The notes: generated from the sequence alone by a model not told the origin. Positions 21,476 to 32,402 are shown, counted from the first letter of the stretch. The stretch is DNA of 64,000 nt from Closterium sp. Naga37s-1 (GCA_947471745.1 CANJKZ010000078.1:4530501-4594500); one strand, 5' to 3'. A program made the numbers and translations.

Positions 21476-23923
21476 TTGCGCAGCAAGGGTGAGGTCCCTG
21501 AGGTGTTGATCGACTGGATCTGCGGTGCTCGTCGCCAGCTTAGTGAGAGTTTCGGCTCAGACCTTCCTGTTCTGCGTCTGCACTCAGACAGAGGTGGGGA
21601 CCTTGGGGCTGAGGGTACCGGTTATGTCTCTGCTGTTTCTGGAGGCGCTGTGCGGCCGCGGCCGTACTACGTTCCGCTTCTTCAGCAGGTTCTTGGCTCC
21701 CCGCCTTCTCCTGGTCCTCCTCCTCCTCCTTTACTGAGTCCACCGCCTGTCCAGTCCAAGTCGCGGTTCCAGCCAGCCTCTCCAATGCCTGGTCTTTCTC
21801 CTTACTCTGGACCGACTAGTGGTCTTACAGAGCGTCGTGAGCCTGAGTCTCGTCCTTCGTCGCCTGTCCGTCCTGTTTGCGCTGGTCGTGTTTCGCGTCC
21901 GCGTCCTCCTCCTGTCCCTGGCACTCACTCTATGACTCTGCGTCCTTCCATTGCTCCACAGCGTGTCCCTCTGCCCTCTCCTCCTGCGTCCTCTCTTTCT
22001 GCCTATCCGGACCCTGCGTCTGACTCCCTACGTGCTGCTAGTCCAGCTGTCACGCGTTTTCTGGCCACTGCTGTCACTGACCCTTTGTTTGAGTCCACTG
22101 CTGCGTCTGCTCTTGTTACTGAGCTTGTTGACTTTGCTGCAGCCTGTCGCCTAGACTACGCCGCTAGTCTTTTTACTAAGTCTGCGTCTGTGTCTGTCTG
22201 TCCTCCGTCCGTCGGGGGTGAGTGTGCTCTTGGCACGGACGCCCTTGAGGACAGACAGGAGGAGTTTGAGTGCTTTGCTGCTTCTGTACCTCATCTCGTG
22301 TCCATGCTGCTTGCCCCTGAGGGAGACCCGGATGCACCAGACATCCCGACCCCGCGCTCTTACGCAGAGGCGATAGAGGGTCCCTACTCCTCTCAGTGGC
22401 AGGCAGCCATGGACGCCGAGATGGCTTCCTGGAAGTCCACACGCACCTACGTCGACGAGGTTCCCCCGCCTGGGGCGAACATCGTCAGTGGCATGTGGAT
22501 TTTCAGGGTGAAGCGGCCGCCGGGTTCTCCGCCTGTCTTCAAGGCGCGTTACGTTGCACGTGGCTTCAGTCAGCGACAGGGAGTTGACTTCTTTCAGACC
22601 TTCTCCCCTACCCCGAAGATGACCACTCTTCGGGTACTGCTGCACGTAGCTGCTCAGCGTGACTACGAGCTCCACTCGCTTGACTTCAGCACAGCCTTTC
22701 TACAGGGCAGCCTGCACGAGGAGATCTGGCTGCGCCGCCCACCTGGCTTCACTGGGTCGTTTCCAGCTGGTACCCAGTGGAGCCTCCGGCGGCCAGTCTA
22801 CGGTCTCCGCCAGGCACCTCGTGAGTGGCACGACACACTCAGGACGACTCTTGCTGCTCTTGGTTTTGCTCCTTCCACTTCTGACCCTTCTCTGTTCTTA
22901 CGCACTGACACTACTCTGCCGCCGTTCTACGTTCTCGTGTACGTAGACGACCTCGTCTTTGCTACTGCTGACACTGAGGCACTCGCCCACGTAAATTCCG
23001 AGCTGCAGAAGAGACACACGTGCACAGACCTGGGTGAACTGACAAGCTATCTTGGCTTGCGGATCACCCGGGACAGAGCACAGCGCACCATTACCTTGAC
23101 TCAGTCACACATGGTGCAGCAGGTCCTTCAGCGCTTCGGCTTCACGTACTCCTCGCCACAGTCCACTCCTCTGCCTACCGGTCACTCGCTCTCAGCTCCA
23201 CCTTCGGACGAGTCCGTAGAGCCGAGTGGCCCGTATCCAGAGCTTGTGGGCTGCCTCATGTACCTGATGACTTGCACACGACCTGACCTCGCATACCCTC
23301 TCAGCCTTCTGGCTCGCTACGTGGCTCCCGGCAGGCACCGAAAGGTGCACTGGGATGCTGCAAAGAGGGTGTTGCGATACTTGTGCAGTACATCGGGCAT
23401 GGGGCTCGTGCTTGGAGGACGGGCTCGAGTTGTCCTCACTGGTCACGCTGACGCCTCTTGGGTTGACGACTTGGCTACGCAGCGGTCGTCACAGGGTTAC
23501 ACCTTCAGTCTTGGCTCCGGTTCTGTCTCTTGGCGGTCTACCCGCTCTTCTTCTGTTCTCAGCTCCAGTTGTGAGGCTGAGATCTACGCTGGGGCCATGG
23601 CTGCACAGGAGCTACGCTGGCTCACCTACCTGCTGACCGACTTGGGAGAGGCGCCTCGTTCTCCTCCAGTTCTGTACGTCGACAACAAGGCAATGCTGGC
23701 CTTGTGTCAGGAGCACAGATTGGAGCACAGAACGAAGCACATTGCTCTGCGCTACTTCCTTGCTCGAGAGTTGCAGCAGCGCGGCCAGCTTCGTCTTGCT
23801 TACGTGGCCTCTCAGGCCAACACTGCTGATGTTTTCACCAAGGCACTTCAGCCTTGTAATCATCAGCGTTTTTGTACTGTGTTAGGCCTTGTACCTACTG
23901 TGCCTCACTTGCTGACATCTTGA
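21476..23923 (+). CDS. pol 3' part of Copia D: integrase fragment, RT, RNase H
   Basis: An open frame of 815 codons. It starts in the integrase core and keeps LHSDRGG, then jumps near 21598 to GAEGTGYVSAVSGG. In Copia E these two segments are separated by about 1.2 kb of integrase and repeat linker, so this is an internal deletion. RT follows (VSGMWIFRVKRPPG, HSLDFSTAFLQG, VYGLRQAPREWHD, VLVYVDDLVFATAD with the YVDD active site). RNase H has LTGHADASWVDD, SSSCEAEIYAG, YVDNKAMLAL and HRTKHIALRYF. RT and RNase H look intact; integrase cannot work. Confidence 0.9.
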   Translation: MRSKGEVPEVLIDWICGARRQLSESFGSDLPVLRLHSDRGGDLGAEGTGYVSAVSGGAVRPRPYYVPLLQQVLGSPPSPGPPPPPLLSPPPVQSKSRFQPASPMPGLSPYSGPTSGLTERREPESRPSSPVRPVCAGRVSRPRPPPVPGTHSMTLRPSIAPQRVPLPSPPASSLSAYPDPASDSLRAASPAVTRFLATAVTDPLFESTAASALVTELVDFAAACRLDYAASLFTKSASVSVCPPSVGGECALGTDALEDRQEEFECFAASVPHLVSMLLAPEGDPDAPDIPTPRSYAEAIEGPYSSQWQAAMDAEMASWKSTRTYVDEVPPPGANIVSGMWIFRVKRPPGSPPVFKARYVARGFSQRQGVDFFQTFSPTPKMTTLRVLLHVAAQRDYELHSLDFSTAFLQGSLHEEIWLRRPPGFTGSFPAGTQWSLRRPVYGLRQAPREWHDTLRTTLAALGFAPSTSDPSLFLRTDTTLPPFYVLVYVDDLVFATADTEALAHVNSELQKRHTCTDLGELTSYLGLRITRDRAQRTITLTQSHMVQQVLQRFGFTYSSPQSTPLPTGHSLSAPPSDESVEPSGPYPELVGCLMYLMTCTRPDLAYPLSLLARYVAPGRHRKVHWDAAKRVLRYLCSTSGMGLVLGGRARVVLTGHADASWVDDLATQRSSQGYTFSLGSGSVSWRSTRSSSVLSSSCEAEIYAGAMAAQELRWLTYLLTDLGEAPRSPPVLYVDNKAMLALCQEHRLEHRTKHIALRYFLARELQQRGQLRLAYVASQANTADVFTKALQPCNHQRFCTVLGLVPTVPHLLTS

Positions 23924-24151
23924 CTCTGCTTGTATTGTACTCTATATACTTATACCTGCATGCTTACATTTGCTAGGTTGTGTTCACTGTATTGTTTGCT
24001 TTCCTTTATATAACTCTGCATGTGAACTGGCCTTGTGGCCCTTTGCTTGTGCTCAGACTGCGTGGTGACTTTGTGATCCACCCTGAGCTTGCTTTACCTT
24101 CTTGACTGGTCTTGTGACCCTTTGTTCTCCCCCACTTTGCCTATGGGGGTG

Positions 24152-24282
24152 TGTCAAACTTATATATGCTATAGTCTGTTTAGGCTGTAGTGGGGTAGTC
24201 CTTAGAGGGTACAACACTTTTGTGTTTGCTACTTGTACCCCACCTGTTTCCTAGTTCATTCATTCCTCTCATGATTCTCACA
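24152..24282 (+). repeat. 3' LTR of Copia D
   Basis: 131 bp, preceded by the G-rich tract ctatgggggtg and followed by ATAGC. Confidence 0.93.
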
Positions 24283-24287
24283 ATAGC

Positions 24288-24301
24288 ATATAAGTTTGAC
24301 A
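24288..24301 (-). repeat. Last 14 bp of the 3' LTR of Copia E
   Basis: 'atataagtttgaca' completes the E LTR after the D insertion and its duplicated ATAGC. Followed by 'cacccccatag', the family's polypurine tract on minus. Confidence 0.9.
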
Positions 24302-24530
24302 CACCCCCATAGGCAAAGTGGGGGAGAGCAAGAGGTCACAAGACCAGTCAAGAAAGGCAAAGCATGCTCAGGGTGGATCACAAAGTCACCACGCAATCTG
24401 AGCACAAGCAAATGGCCACAAGGCCAGTTCGCATGCAGAGTTATATAAAGGAGAACAAACAATACAGTGAACACAACCTAGCAAGTGTAAGCATGCAGGT
24501 ATATGTATAAAGAGTACAGTACAAGTAGAG

Positions 24531-26655
24531 TCAAGAAGTAAGCAAGTGAGGCATAGTAGGTACAAGGCCTAGAACGGTACAGAAACGCTGATGATCACAA
24601 GGCTGCAGTGCCTTGGTGAAAACATCAGCAGTGTTGGCCTGAGAGGCCACGTAAGCAAGATGAAGCTGGCCACGCTGCTGCAACTCTCGAGCAAGGAAGT
24701 AGCGCAGAGCAATGTGCTTTGTTCTGTGCTCCTGACACAAGGCAAGCATGGCCTTGTTGTCGACGTACAGAACTGGAGGAGAACGAGGCGCCTCTCCCAA
24801 GTCAGTCAGCAGGTAGGTGAGCCAGCGTAGCTCCTGTGCAGCCATGGCCCCAGCGTAGATCTCAGCCTCACAACTGGAGCTGAGAACAGAAGAAGAGCGG
24901 GTAGACCGCCAAGAGACAGAACCGGAGCCAAGACTGAAGGTGTAACCCTATGACGACCGCTGCGTAGCCAAGTCGTCAGCCCAAGAGGCGTCAGCGTGAC
25001 CAGTGAGGACAACTCGAGCCCGTCCTCCAAGCACGAGCCCCATGCCCGATGTACTGCACAAGTATCGCAACACCCTCTTCGCAGCATCCCAGTGCACCTT
25101 TTGGTGCCTACCGGGAGCCACGTAGCAAGCCAGAAGGCTGAGAGGGTATGCGAGGTCAGGTCGTGTGCAAGTCATCAGGTACATGAGGCAGCCCACAAGC
25201 TCTGGATACGGGCCACTCGGCTCGACGGACTCGTCCGAAGGTGAAGCTGAGAGCGAGTGACCGGTAGGCAGAGGAGTGGACTGTGGCGAGGAGTACGTGA
25301 AGCCGAAGCGCTGAAGGACCTGCTGCACCATGTGTGACTGAGTCAAGGTAATGGTGCGCTGTGCTCTGTCCCGGGTGATCCGCAAGCCAAGATAGCTTGT
25401 TAGCTCACCCAGGTCTGTGCACGTGTGTCTCTTCTGCAGCTCGGACTTCACGTGGGCGAGTGCCTCAGTGTCAGCAGTAGCAAAGACGAGGTCGTCTACG
25501 TACACAAGAACGTAGAACGGTGGTAGAGTGGTGTCAGTGCGTAAAAACAGAGAAGGGTCAGCAGTGGAAGGAGCAAAACCAAGAGCAGCAAGAGTCGTCC
25601 TCAGTGTGTCGTGCCACTCACGAGGTGCATGGCGGAGACCGTAGACTAGCCGCCGGAGGCTCCACTGGGTACCAGCAGGAAACGACCCAGTGAAGCCAGG
25701 TGGGCGGCGCAGCCAGATCTCCTCGTGCAGGCTGCCCTGTAGGAAGGCTGTGCTGAAGTCAAGTGAGTGGAGCTCGTAGTCACGGTGAGCGGCGAAGTGC
25801 AGTAGTACCCGAAGAGTGGTCATCTTCGGGGTAGGGGAGAAGGTATGGAAGAAGTCAACTCCCTGTCGCTGACTGAAGCCACGTGCAACGTAACGCGCCT
25901 TGAAGACAGGCGGAGAACCCGGCGGCCGCTTCACCCTGAAGATCCACATGCCACTGACGATGTTCGCCCCAGGTGGGGGAACCTCGTCGACGTAGGTGCG
26001 TGTGGACTTCCAGGAAGCCATCTCGGCGTCCATGGCTGCCTGCCACTGAGAGGAGTAGGGACCCTCTATCGCCTCTGCATAAGAGCGCGGGGTCGGGATG
26101 TCTGGTGCATCCGGGTCTCTCTCAGGGGTAAGCAGCATGGACACGAGATGAGGTACAGCAGCGGCAAAGCACTCAAACTCCTCCTGTCTGTCCTCAAGAA
26201 CGTCCGTGCCAAGAGCACACTCACCCCCGACGGACGGAGGACAGACAGACGCAGACACAGACTCAGCAACAAGACTAGTGGCGTAGTCTAGGCGACAGGC
26301 TGCAGCAAAGTCAACAAGCTCAGCAACAAGAGCAGACGCAGCAGTGGACTCAAACAAAGGGTCAGTGACAGCAGTGGCCAGAAAGAGTGTGACAGCTGGA
26401 CGAGCAGCACGAAGGGAGTCAGACTCAGGGTCCGGACTGTCAGGAAGAGAGGACGCAGGAGGAGGTGGCAAAGGGACACGCTGTGGAGCAGTGGAAGGAC
26501 GCAGAGTCATAGAGTGAGTGCCAGGGACAGGAGGAGGACGCGGACGCGAAACACGACTAGCACGAACAGTACGGACAGACGACGCAGAACGAGACTCAGG
26601 CGACACAGGACGCGACTCAGGCTCACGACACCCCGTAAGACCTCTAGTCGGTCCA
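24531..26655 (-). pseudogene. RT and RNase H of Copia E
   Basis: On minus, from a stop at about 26655. RT is open with VSGMWIFRVKRPPG, HSLDFSTAFLQG and VLVYVDDLVFATAD. One stop falls at about 24946 in the first part of RNase H (QRSS then TAG), and five residues before HRTKHIALRYF are deleted relative to D. The end at 24531 matches the D terminus. Confidence 0.9.
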
Positions 26656-26657
26656 GA

Positions 26658-28223
26658 TTAAGGAGAAGGACCAGGTAGTGGAGAGGCCGGCTGTAACTGC
26701 GACTGGGACTGGACAGGCGGTGGAATCAGGAAAGGAGGAGTAGGACCAGGAGAAGGCGGGAGACCGAGAACCTGCTGAAGGAGCGGAACGTAGTACGTCC
26801 GCGGCCGCGTAGCGCCTCCAGAAACAGCAGAGACAGCAACGGTACCCTCAGCTCCAGGGTCTCCAGCTACAACTCCTACAGCACCACCAGTCCGAGCAGC
26901 TCCAGTACCTCGAGTACGAGCACCTCCAGGACCTCCAACAGCACCAGTACAACCAGTAGCTCCAGCAACGCCAGCATCAGCAACACCTCCAGCAGCTCCA
27001 GCACCAGCAACACCTCTAGCAGCTCCAGCAGCACCTCTAGCAGCTCCAGCAGCTCCAGCACCAGCAGCACCACCAGCAGCTCCAGCACCAACAGCACCTC
27101 CAGCAGCTCCAGCAGCACCAGCAGCTCCAGCACCAGTAGCACCTCCAGCAGCTCCAGCAGCACCTCCAGCAGCAGTAGCACCAGCAGCACCGCGACAGCG
27201 CCGAGTGTACCACTCACGAAGCTGCTGCGGAGAGAGGGGCTCCCGACGCGACGGGACACCTAGAGCACCTCCAGACTCAGCACGCGCAGTCTCAGCACCT
27301 CCAGACGCATTACCCTCAGGCTCCACACGCTCAGGCTCAGCACCCCCAGGCTCAGCACCCCCAGACTCAGCACCCCCAGGCTCCACACGCTCAGGCTCAG
27401 CACCCCCAGGCTCCGCACCCCCAGTCTCCGCACCCCCAGTCCTCGCACCCGCAGGCTCAGCACCCCAAGCAGCACCTGAGTCGACAGCTACCTCGACCGG
27501 CTCAGCAGGGTCTACCTGGGACACACCTGAGGGGGCAGGACCCTGAGGGGTGAGGGGGTCTACCGGAGGAGTACCTGGTGCTAGGAAGAGTGGCGGGGGG
27601 GGGAGAGAGGCAGTGCGGTAGGGAAAGAGACGGTAGTAAGACACCGACTCGTCAAACGTGACGTCCTGAGAGGACAGAACACGACGCGAGGTGGGGTGGT
27701 AGAACTTCCACCCGGGTGCGTCAGGGGGGAAGCCAAGGAAGACGCAGGGAACGGCACGAGAGGACAACTTGTCCGCTGAAGTATCGTGGACAAAAGCTCG
27801 AGATCCCCAGACACGGAACACAGACGCATCGCCAACCTTCCCCGTCCATCGCAGATAAGGTGTGGTCTCCGGTAAGGAGACACGAGGCTGAAGGTTGATC
27901 TGATGCGCAGCGTACTGAACCGCGAACGGCCACAGAAAATGGGGAGCAGCCGCATGGATCATGGACGTACGAGCGACATCCATGACCATGCCAATGCGGC
28001 ACTCAGCAATCCCATTTTGCTGTGGGGAGGCCGGAAGCGTGAACGTCTGGCGGATGCCCTCCGCACGACAGAAGGCCCTCAGAAGGTCGGAGGAAAACTC
28101 ACCACCTCTGTCTGAGTGCAGACGCAGAACAGGAAGGTCCGAGCCGAAACGCTCGCTGAGCTGACGACGGGCACCGCGGATCCAGTCGATCAACACCTCA
28201 GTGACCTCACCCTTGCTGCGCAA
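26658..28223 (-). pseudogene. Integrase core and repeat linker of Copia E
   Basis: Integrase from FPLRSKGEVTEVLIDWIRGA through LHSDRGGEFSSDLL and SPQQNGIAECRIG to LRWTGKVGDASVFRVWG and SSQDVTFDESVSYYRL. The third acidic position lies in GIAE. A linker follows with GGAEPERVEPGG-type repeats (about 27290-27470) and Ala-Gly repeats (about 26870-27190). It is separated from the upstream frame by a stop at about 28239-28241. Confidence 0.88.
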
Positions 28224-28238
28224 GGGGAAGACTGTGGT

Positions 28239-28970
28239 TTAACGCGAGTAGTCGTCAACGACCAGCAGGAAGTAACGCTCGTGACCCTGTCCACGGACGC
28301 GGGCTGGGCCCCACACGTCCATGTGAAGAGTCTGCAGGGGAGCCTCCGTCGGAGGGAACGTGGAGGAGTGAGGAGCGGCGCGCTGCCGGCCCTCGACACA
28401 AGGAACACAGGTAGGGGCATGTCCCGGAGGAAGGGGAGGGAGGGACCGGGGGAGACCCGAGACAAGGGTACGGGAGGCCATACCTCGAAGACGAGGCAGG
28501 GAGGGGTGACCAAGGCGGTGGTGCCAAAGGAGAGTCTCGTGCGACAGAGGACGACACGAGCAGGGGGCAGACTCTGATCTAGACCTGGACGCGGCAGCAA
28601 ACACCTGACTGGACGCAGCTACCTGACCAGACGCAGTGACTGGAGGAGACGCAGTAGTCAGTGTGTACAGACTCGACCCAGGCCGACGGGTGAACGTGGC
28701 CAGGTGGCGGCCCGTCCGAGAGCAAGTGCAGTGGGTCACACGCTGACCTCCAGGGGTGAACTGGTCGACCCACGTGTCCTGGAGGTCAGCTCCACTCACC
28801 AGGTTCGTAGAGAACGAGGGGATGTGGAGTCCCAACAGCAAGCCCGACGGGGCCGCAGGACACGGTAGAACCGTGGAAGAGTGCGCAAGGACTGGGCCCC
28901 CAGAGGGGTCAGCCAGGGAGACTGCGACAGGCCGACTGAGCGGCGTGAGCGTGGTGCTGTCGTGTGCAGG
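28239..28970 (-). pseudogene. Protease remnant and integrase N-terminal region of Copia E
   Basis: On minus it starts abruptly at DSTTLTPLSRPVAVSL, just after where DSGA would be, so the protease active site is absent. CSRTGRHLATFTRRPGSS, WHHRLGHPSLPRL, CVEGRQRAAPHSS and LHMDVWG follow. It ends at a stop where C reads Tyr (VVDDYSR then stop). Confidence 0.87.
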
Positions 28971-29600
28971 GCAGGGCCGCGTCCGGGACGGCAGCAGGGC
29001 AGGGCCGCGACATCGGCGGCAGCAGGGCAGGGCCACGACAGGGGCGGCTGCAGGGCAGAGGCCGCGACGGCGGCGAAGGCAGGGCCGCGACAGAGGGCGG
29101 CTGCAGGGCAGAGGCCGCGACGGGCGGCGAAGGCAGGGCCGCGACTGGGGCGGCAGCAGGGCAGTGGCCGCGACAGGGGGCGGCTGCAGTGCAGTGGCCG
29201 CGACAGGCGGCGAAGGCAGGGCCGCGACAGGGGGCGGCTGCAGGGTAGTGGCCGCGACAGGGCGGCTGCTGGGCAGAGGCCGCGACGGGCGGCGAACAGG
29301 CCGCGACGGGCGGCAAAGGGGCCGCGACGGGCGGCAGAGGGGCCACGACGGGCGGCAAAGGGGCTGCGACAGGCGGCAAAGGGGCCGTGACGGACCAGGG
29401 ACAGGCCGGCGAGGGGCAGGACGGGGCCGCGGTGGGCGGCTAAGGCAGGGCCGCGACGCGTGGCGACAGGCCAATTACGGGCGTCTAAGGCAGGGCCGTG
29501 ACGGGCCAGTAAAGGCAGGGCCGCGACGGGCCAGCGAAGGCAGGGCCGCGACGGGCCGTACTAGGGCAGGGCGCAAGGCGCGCTTCGGGCAGGGCAGGAA
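28971..29600 (-). repeat. GC-rich minisatellite leader of Copia E
   Basis: Repeats of 'ggccgcgacaggggcggctgcagggcag' and 'ggccgcgacgggcggcaaagg'. It joins protease sequence directly at about 28970, marking the gag deletion. Open frames on both strands here are compositional. Confidence 0.8.
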
Positions 29601-29658
29601 AAAATTGTGGTGGGCCCTTTAAAAAACGTTCCCACTAGGGAACCTGCTCAGAATACCA

Positions 29659-29790
29659 TGTTAGAATATGGAACGAAATGAATGACTGAACTAGAAAGCA
29701 AGGGGGTACAAGTAGGAAACCTAAAAGTGTTGTACCCTATATGAACTACCCCACTACAGCCTAAACAGACTATAGCATATAAGTTTGACA
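29659..29790 (-). repeat. 5' LTR of Copia E
   Basis: 132 bp, uninterrupted; followed on plus by CGCCG, the target duplication. TGGTATTCTGAGC, the primer site, lies next to it on minus (29658-29646). Confidence 0.93.
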
Positions 29791-29795
29791 CGCCG

Positions 29796-31600
29796 AAACT
29801 TACTTCGACTTCGCTGACACCGGTTACGTTACACCCCAATCAGTCGACACCAACATCTCCGAACGCATAGGACCGAATTTCTTACCAGACCCTGAAGCAG
29901 GAGACGAAGCAGCTTATCCAGAGGACACAAATCTTCCCCGCTACACACAGAGTGGCCTGCAGATACTGGGACTCGTCACCGCTGTCCACGGAGCAGCACC
30001 ACCTAAGGAGCCTGCCACCATTGAGCAGGCTCTGGGGGGGGAACACAGGGAAAAATGGTGCGAGGCCATGGACAGGGAGTTAAAGGCGCTGCAAGAACGC
30101 AACACCTGGAAAGTCGTACCTATCGGAGTAGCACGCAACAAGACCATCCTCACGGGAAAATGGGTTTTCCGTGTGAAAACAAAAGCCGACGGAACAATCG
30201 ACAAATTCATAGCACGCTGGGTTGTGCGTGGCTTCGACCAAGAGCAAGGGCGAGACTTCACGGAAACATTCGCCCCAGTAAACCGACATACCTCACTACG
30301 GATTCTCCTTGCGATAGCCGCCATGAACCGGAAGAAGCTTCGGCAAATCGATGTCGCCAACGCCTTCCTCTACGCCCCCGTCGATGCTGAGATTTTCGTC
30401 GAACTCCCGCACGGGTCCAACGCAGGCCCAAACCAAGTCTGTCAGCTGGAGAAATCACTGTACGGGATCAAGCAAGCCCCGAGACTATGGCAGCAGCACC
30501 TTCACGCCTGCCTAATCCGCATCGGATTCCTTCAACTACCGCACGACCAAGGGATGTATCGACTGACGAAGGGTACCGACTACATTCTACTCATCGTCTA
30601 CGTCGACGACCTCCTCTACATAGGCTCCACCGACGCCATAACGACATGGTTTGAAGGGGAGCTGCAGCGGGATCTCACTCTCACCGTCGCAACTACTGTG
30701 ACACAGTACGTAGGACTGAACATCCAAGACGGCGACAATGCAATCTACCTCAGCGCAGAAAAGTACACGGACACTATCGCTAAATGTTTCGGACTCACTC
30801 CAACCGTCATCGCTACGCCATACCGCTACACCGACGGAAATCGAAAAGCCTCCACTCTACTCAAACCTGCCGGCATCCGCGACTACCAACGGAAGTTAGG
30901 CTGCCTACTCTTCGCAGCCGTCACCTGCCGACCGGATCTATCCTACTCAGCTAGCCAACTCGCTACCTACCTCAAGAAGCCTGAAGCAGAGCACATGCTC
31001 GAACTCGACCGAGCACTTCACTACCTCGGCAGCACTCCGACGATCGAACTAACCTACCACAAGACCGAAACTACGATACCTAAGCTAATCGGTTACGTCG
31101 ACGCAGATCACGCTGGAGACTCTGACAACAGACGATCTCGAACAGGCTACGTCTACATACTCGAACCTATCGGGCCTATCTCATGGCAGTCGAACAAGCA
31201 AGAGCTAATCGCTCTATCCTCAGCAGAAGCAGAATATATCGCACTCTGCTCAGCCACCAAGGAAGGGCTATATCTTCGCGAATTACTGGAGGAAGCAAAA
31301 TTGGCCCAGTTACCCAGCTTCTCTCTCTTCTGCGACAACCAATCGGCCATTCGCATAGCGAACAAAAACGGGTTCGCGAATCGAACGAAGCACATCGCCC
31401 TTCGGTACTTCTTCGTAAAAGACGAAATCGAGAAGGGAAGACTCGAGCTATCCTACTGTCCCACATCTGAGATGGTAGCTGATTACTTGACCAAGAAACT
31501 CGGAAAACAGAAGTTCGAGTACTGCATGCTGCTGACTGGACAAGGACATGTCATCAGCAGCGATACTCCAGAAGCGAAGGGGAGTGTTGGAAACAAGTAA
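29796..31600 (+). CDS. RT and RNase H of Copia B
   Basis: B sequence resumes after Copia E. The clear open frame begins at ATG 30068 and runs to 31600 (510 codons); preceding sequence (SGLQILGLVTAVHG, EHREKWCEAMDREL) continues upstream. RT motifs: LTGKWVFRVKTKADG, RQIDVANAFLYAPVD, LYGIKQAPRLWQQH and LLIVYVDDLLYIGS with YVDD. RNase H: GYVDADHAGDSDNRRSRTGY, SSAEAEYIAL, FCDNQSAIRIA and NRTKHIALRYFFVKDEI. No break was seen in this part. Confidence 0.9.
31571..31584 (+). other. Polypurine tract of Copia B
   Basis: GAAGCGAAGGGGAG sits directly before the 3' LTR, as expected for the plus-strand primer. Copia F has 'agaagtgaaggggag' at the same place. Confidence 0.8.
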
Positions 31601-32031
31601 TTTAAACGCTTCTGAAGTATCGAAGTATCGACACGAAACGGAGCAGACTACAACGAAGAAACACACGAGTCAACAAAAGCAACCGCTGGAGGTTACGCGA
31701 AGGTCAAAGGTCGCTGACCTTTGACTTGACGAAAAGTACAGTGCGACAGCAAGGACACATAACTGACTCGTTACTGAGCAGTTACCCGAGCCGGCACTGT
31801 ATCGATCCGCAACAGCAAAATAGTTAAAAGTAGAACCTTTCACATTCCTTTGTAATCATATAAAAGCCTTGTATTTCCCTGCTATTAAACAACTTATCTT
31901 GTTCTCACACACCAGTACAAGGTGGTTCAAGCAATTCTTATATTAACGCCTCCGCAATTACCGGTACAACATGTCTACTTCAACTCTGATCTTAGCCTTG
32001 AAAGATCCTAAGGGCTTATCTCAGCCCAACA
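31585..32031 (+). repeat. 3' LTR of Copia B
   Basis: 447 bp, followed by the duplication ATCTC. Confidence 0.95.
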
Positions 32032-32036
32032 ATCTC

Positions 32037-32402
32037 GCCCCTAAAGGCTGGAAAATCAGTCCCCCAAAAAGCTGAACATTGGAAAATCAGGGTAGGTACA
32101 AAAAAATCCCTGAAAATCAGGAATTTGAGGGAAAAAATCATGATATCGTAGGGCCTGGTCTCTTGTTTTTCTCAATGGTGAATGCAATTATCTAAATATA
32201 ATCCCATGTTTGTCTGTCTTGTACCGAACAAAGGAGCTTTCACAACCAGTTTGCACTCCCATTTTCTTGTTTGACCCTGCATCCATCTGGTGAGAACGGG
32301 CTTTGATGAGCCATCGAAAAGAACCAGTACTTGAGATGTGCAAAATTACACTGAGAATCAGCTAACCAGCATACATTACAACTTCACATTTAAAATTCGA
32401 AG
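32037..32402. other. 3' flank of LRR pseudogene, no gene recognised
   Basis: The last part (about 32340-32400, 'gagaatcagc') matches 42890-42910 downstream of the second LRR gene, so it belongs to the duplicated unit. Short 'gaaaatcag' repeats occur at 32050-32125. Confidence 0.55.

Larger units (their letters stand above)
18032..24282 (+). mobile_element. Ty1/Copia retrotransposon D, inside the LTR of E
   Basis: A 6,251-bp element on plus, flanked by ATAGC (18027-18031 and 24283-24287), with 131-bp LTRs differing at one position by eye. It is the youngest insertion in the nest, because it splits E. Gag has a frameshift, protease-integrase has three stops, and integrase carries an internal deletion near 21598. 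The frame from there through RNase H is open. Confidence 0.95.
17914..29790 (-). mobile_element. Ty1/Copia retrotransposon E, gag deleted, split by D
   Basis: Minus-strand element flanked by CGCCG (17909-17913 and 29791-29795). Its two 132-bp LTRs look identical once the D insertion in the left one is removed. The order on minus is LTR, primer site (TGGTATTCTGAGC), GC-rich leader, protease remnant, integrase, long repeat linker, RT, RNase H, LTR. Gag and the protease active site are missing; the leader runs straight into sequence after the protease motif. Confidence 0.94.
9193..32031 (+). mobile_element. Ty1/Copia retrotransposon B, host of nested insertions
   Basis: LTRs at 9193-9633 and 31585-32031 are flanked by ATCTC (9188-9192 and 32032-32036). 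With the nested elements C (9973-14922) and E plus D (17909-29790) removed, about 6 kb remain in the order gag, protease, integrase, RT, RNase H. The LTRs differ by about eight substitutions and a 6-bp indel by eye. Gag and integrase carry stops and frameshifts, while RT/RNase H is open. Its proteins group with Copia F, not with A, C, D and E. Confidence 0.95.

Noticed and set aside
28756-29622. 288-codon Arg/Gly-rich plus-strand frame
   Set aside because: Antisense to Copia E and made of its leader repeat.
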